DNA of 64,000 nucleotides from Hoeflea sp. (GTDB taxonomy: Bacteria > Pseudomonadota > Alphaproteobacteria > Rhizobiales > Rhizobiaceae), in NCBI GenBank assembly GCA_019084245.1, contig JAHRFE010000027.1:186001-250000 (forward strand), written 5' to 3'. Positions 62,529 to 64,000 of this stretch are shown piece after piece. The translations under genes and the position numbers were made by a program. Position 1 is the stretch's first letter; every line of letters begins with the position of its first letter. The notes beneath the pieces were generated by a model. That model worked only from the letters and a program-made list of their open reading frames with translations, did no database searches and had not been told where the DNA came from.

Positions 62529-63457
62529 AACCGGCGCATCGTCCGTCCCGCAGCTTGCCCGCGCTTGAGGCGGAAGGCAGCCACTGGCCGCTGCGTGAAG
62601 CGAGCCGGATGGTGCGGGTCGGGCGGATCGACTGGCATGTGCAGGATCTGGGCGCTCAGGACGCCCCGGTGGCGATCCTGGTTCACGGAACCGGGGCTGC
62701 CACGCACTCATTTCGCGGCCTGGCGCCGCTGCTGGCGCAGGACCGCCGCGTCATCGCGATGGATCTGCCCGGACACGGCTTCACCCGCGGCGCCGAGGCG
62801 GAGGATCTGACCCTGCCGGGAATGGCGCAAGCGCTGGGCGGACTGGTCCAGGCGCTCGGGATCAACCCCGCCGTCGCGATCGGCCACTCGGCCGGGGTCG
62901 CGGTGCTGCTGCAATCGACATTGTCGGGCGGGATCAGGCCCGACTGCATCATCGGCTTCAATGCGGCGCTCGAGCCCATTCGCGGCAATGTGCTGCTCTC
63001 GCCTTTGGCCAAGCTGCTGTTTGCCAACCCGCTGACGGCGCGGCTGGTCTCGTTCCAGGCCAGGATCGTCAACATGGCCGATCAGTTGCTCAAGGCCACC
63101 GGCTCCCGGATCGATCAGACCGGGCGGGAGTGCTACGCCCTGCTGCTGCGCCAGCCGACCCATATCAATGGCGCTCTGGGGATGATGGCCAACTGGCGGC
63201 TGGAGCCGCTGATCGCGAAGCTCGGACAGCTGCACACCCCGGTCACGCTTATTGCGGCGGCCGATGACCCGATGGTTCCGGCGCGGGTCTCGCTCCAGGC
63301 GGCGCGCCTCATTCCAGGCTGCGCCGTCGAGATCGTCGATCATGGCGGCCATCTGATGCACGAGGCCGATCCGGCTCTGGCTGCCGAGCTGATCCGGCGG
63401 GCGGCCGCTGCGTATACCGGACTGTCCCCGGCAAAGCGGATCGGTGGCTTGAGATGA
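62525..63457 (+). CDS. bchO: Alpha/beta-hydrolase BchO, putative Mg-chelatase accessory protein
   Basis: 310-residue alpha/beta hydrolase that always accompanies bchID in phototrophic Proteobacteria; its reaction is not established. The oxyanion region LVHGTGAATHSFRG, nucleophile elbow IGHSAGVAVLL near residue 121, an acid in AAADDPMVP and His in VDHGGHLMHEADP are visible. Start ATG 62525 overlaps the bchD stop (ATGA). Hydrophobic helices around residues 150-190 suggest contact with membrane or pigment. Confidence 0.92.
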   Translation: MKPAHRPSRSLPALEAEGSHWPLREASRMVRVGRIDWHVQDLGAQDAPVAILVHGTGAATHSFRGLAPLLAQDRRVIAMDLPGHGFTRGAEAEDLTLPGMAQALGGLVQALGINPAVAIGHSAGVAVLLQSTLSGGIRPDCIIGFNAALEPIRGNVLLSPLAKLLFANPLTARLVSFQARIVNMADQLLKATGSRIDQTGRECYALLLRQPTHINGALGMMANWRLEPLIAKLGQLHTPVTLIAAADDPMVPARVSLQAARLIPGCAVEIVDHGGHLMHEADPALAAELIRRAAAAYTGLSPAKRIGGLR

Positions 63458-63506
63458 GCGCGTTGAGACCGGGGTCGACCAGGAACCACAGGACCGGAGC
63501 ATTGTC

Positions 63507-64000
63507 ATGATGACTGTCCACGACCCGGTGCTTGCCGGTGGGAAAACCCGCGATGCGCGGCCCCATGCGATTGTCATCGGCGCGGGCTTTGGCGGTCTCG
63601 CCGCCGCCGTCAGGCTCGGCGCCCGCGGCTACCGCGTGACGATTGTCGAGAAACTCGACGAGCCCGGCGGGCGGGCGTCGCAGTTCCGCCAGGACGGCTT
63701 CACCTTCGATGCCGGTCCGACCATCATCACCGCGCCCTTCATCTTCGAGGAACTGTGGACGCTCTGCGGCCGCAAGCTGTCCGATGACGTCACGCTGGTG
63801 CCGCTCGACCCCTTCTACACCGTCCGATTCGACGACGGGGAGGAGTTCCGGGTCAATGGCGACGAGACCTTCATGGAAGCCGAGGTCGCCCGCTTCTCGC
63901 CCGGCGACGTCGAAGGCTACCGGCGCTATCTCGCCGAAAGCGAGCGCTGTTTTCAGACCGGCTTCCTGGGCATGATCGACAAGGCCTACCTCACGCTGTT
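63507..64000 (+). CDS. crtI: Phytoene desaturase CrtI (partial, N-terminus only)
   Basis: The frame from ATG 63507 (or 63510) stays open to the window end, 164 codons. AIVIGAGFGGLAAAVRLGAR is the FAD dinucleotide-binding motif, followed by VEKLDEPGGRA and FDAGPTIITAPFIFEELW, all diagnostic of bacterial CrtI-type desaturases. It converts phytoene to lycopene or neurosporene in carotenoid synthesis. GGAG precedes the start, 49 bases after bchO. No PpsR box is seen in that gap, so it probably reads from the bchI promoter. Confidence 0.93.
   Translation, partial: MMTVHDPVLAGGKTRDARPHAIVIGAGFGGLAAAVRLGARGYRVTIVEKLDEPGGRASQFRQDGFTFDAGPTIITAPFIFEELWTLCGRKLSDDVTLVPLDPFYTVRFDDGEEFRVNGDETFMEAEVARFSPGDVEGYRRYLAESERCFQTGFLGMIDKAYLTL

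Noticed and set aside
1-64000. CRISPR arrays, prophage genes, transposases or restriction-modification genes
   Set aside because: No regularly spaced repeats and no such proteins were seen; only the solo IS-like repeats near 50800.

Overview
This window comes from a GC-rich alphaproteobacterium. The cyclic beta-1,2-glucan genes (ndvA, ndvB), EcfG-type stress promoters and a Rhizobiales-like palindromic intergenic element point to the Hyphomicrobiales. The right end is the edge of a bacteriochlorophyll/carotenoid photosynthesis gene cluster (dxs, aerR-like, bchI-bchD-bchO-crtI). Together this suggests an aerobic anoxygenic phototroph of the Hoeflea kind; that placement is inferred from gene content, not from a search.

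Layout. 1-2142: the start of a type II dehydroquinase (cut by the window edge), a TRAP solute receptor and a divergent GntR regulator. 2739-8510: cyclic-glucan exporter NdvA, an OpgC-like glucan-modifying membrane protein and a membrane-bound PQQ dehydrogenase of the glucose/quinate family. 8643-16799: a DUF4112 protein and a tight beta-oxidation operon (fadE, thiolase, fadJ, acetyl-CoA hydrolase/transferase family). 17230-20378: a GAF-PAS-GGDEF-EAL protein and a PilZ-like protein. 20454-23492: two paralogous PHB-depolymerase-type esterases and a CopG regulator. 23664-33584: a CNNM/CBS membrane protein, the 2835-residue cyclic glucan synthase NdvB and a small upstream protein. 33997-36673: cupin, cytochrome c and copper/cytochrome-oxidase assembly genes (DUF2946-like, PCuAC, SCO). 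36778-42008: a MacAB-like exporter facing an FNR-type regulator, with an FNR box between them. 42148-50555: GMC oxidoreductase, mogA, an RND efflux pair, a BhcC-like aldolase and a small membrane protein. 50681-54643: tRNA-Pro(CGG), IS-like repeats, a broken SGNH hydrolase, recQ, a HisKA_2 sensor kinase and a pucC-like remnant. 54893-64000: an MFS transporter and the photosynthesis cluster.

Regulatory logic read from the DNA. Four exact GGAAC-N16/17-CGTT promoters (EcfG type, general stress response) lie in intergenic DNA, correctly oriented, ahead of the PQQ dehydrogenase, the fad operon, the CNNM gene and the small-ORF/ndvB unit. Three perfect TGT-N12-ACA boxes (PpsR/CrtJ type) lie between divergent dxs and bchI, two of them 8 bp apart, and an AerR-like antirepressor candidate follows dxs. 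A perfect FNR box lies between fnr and the ABC exporter. None of these sites has been tested; they are sequence matches.
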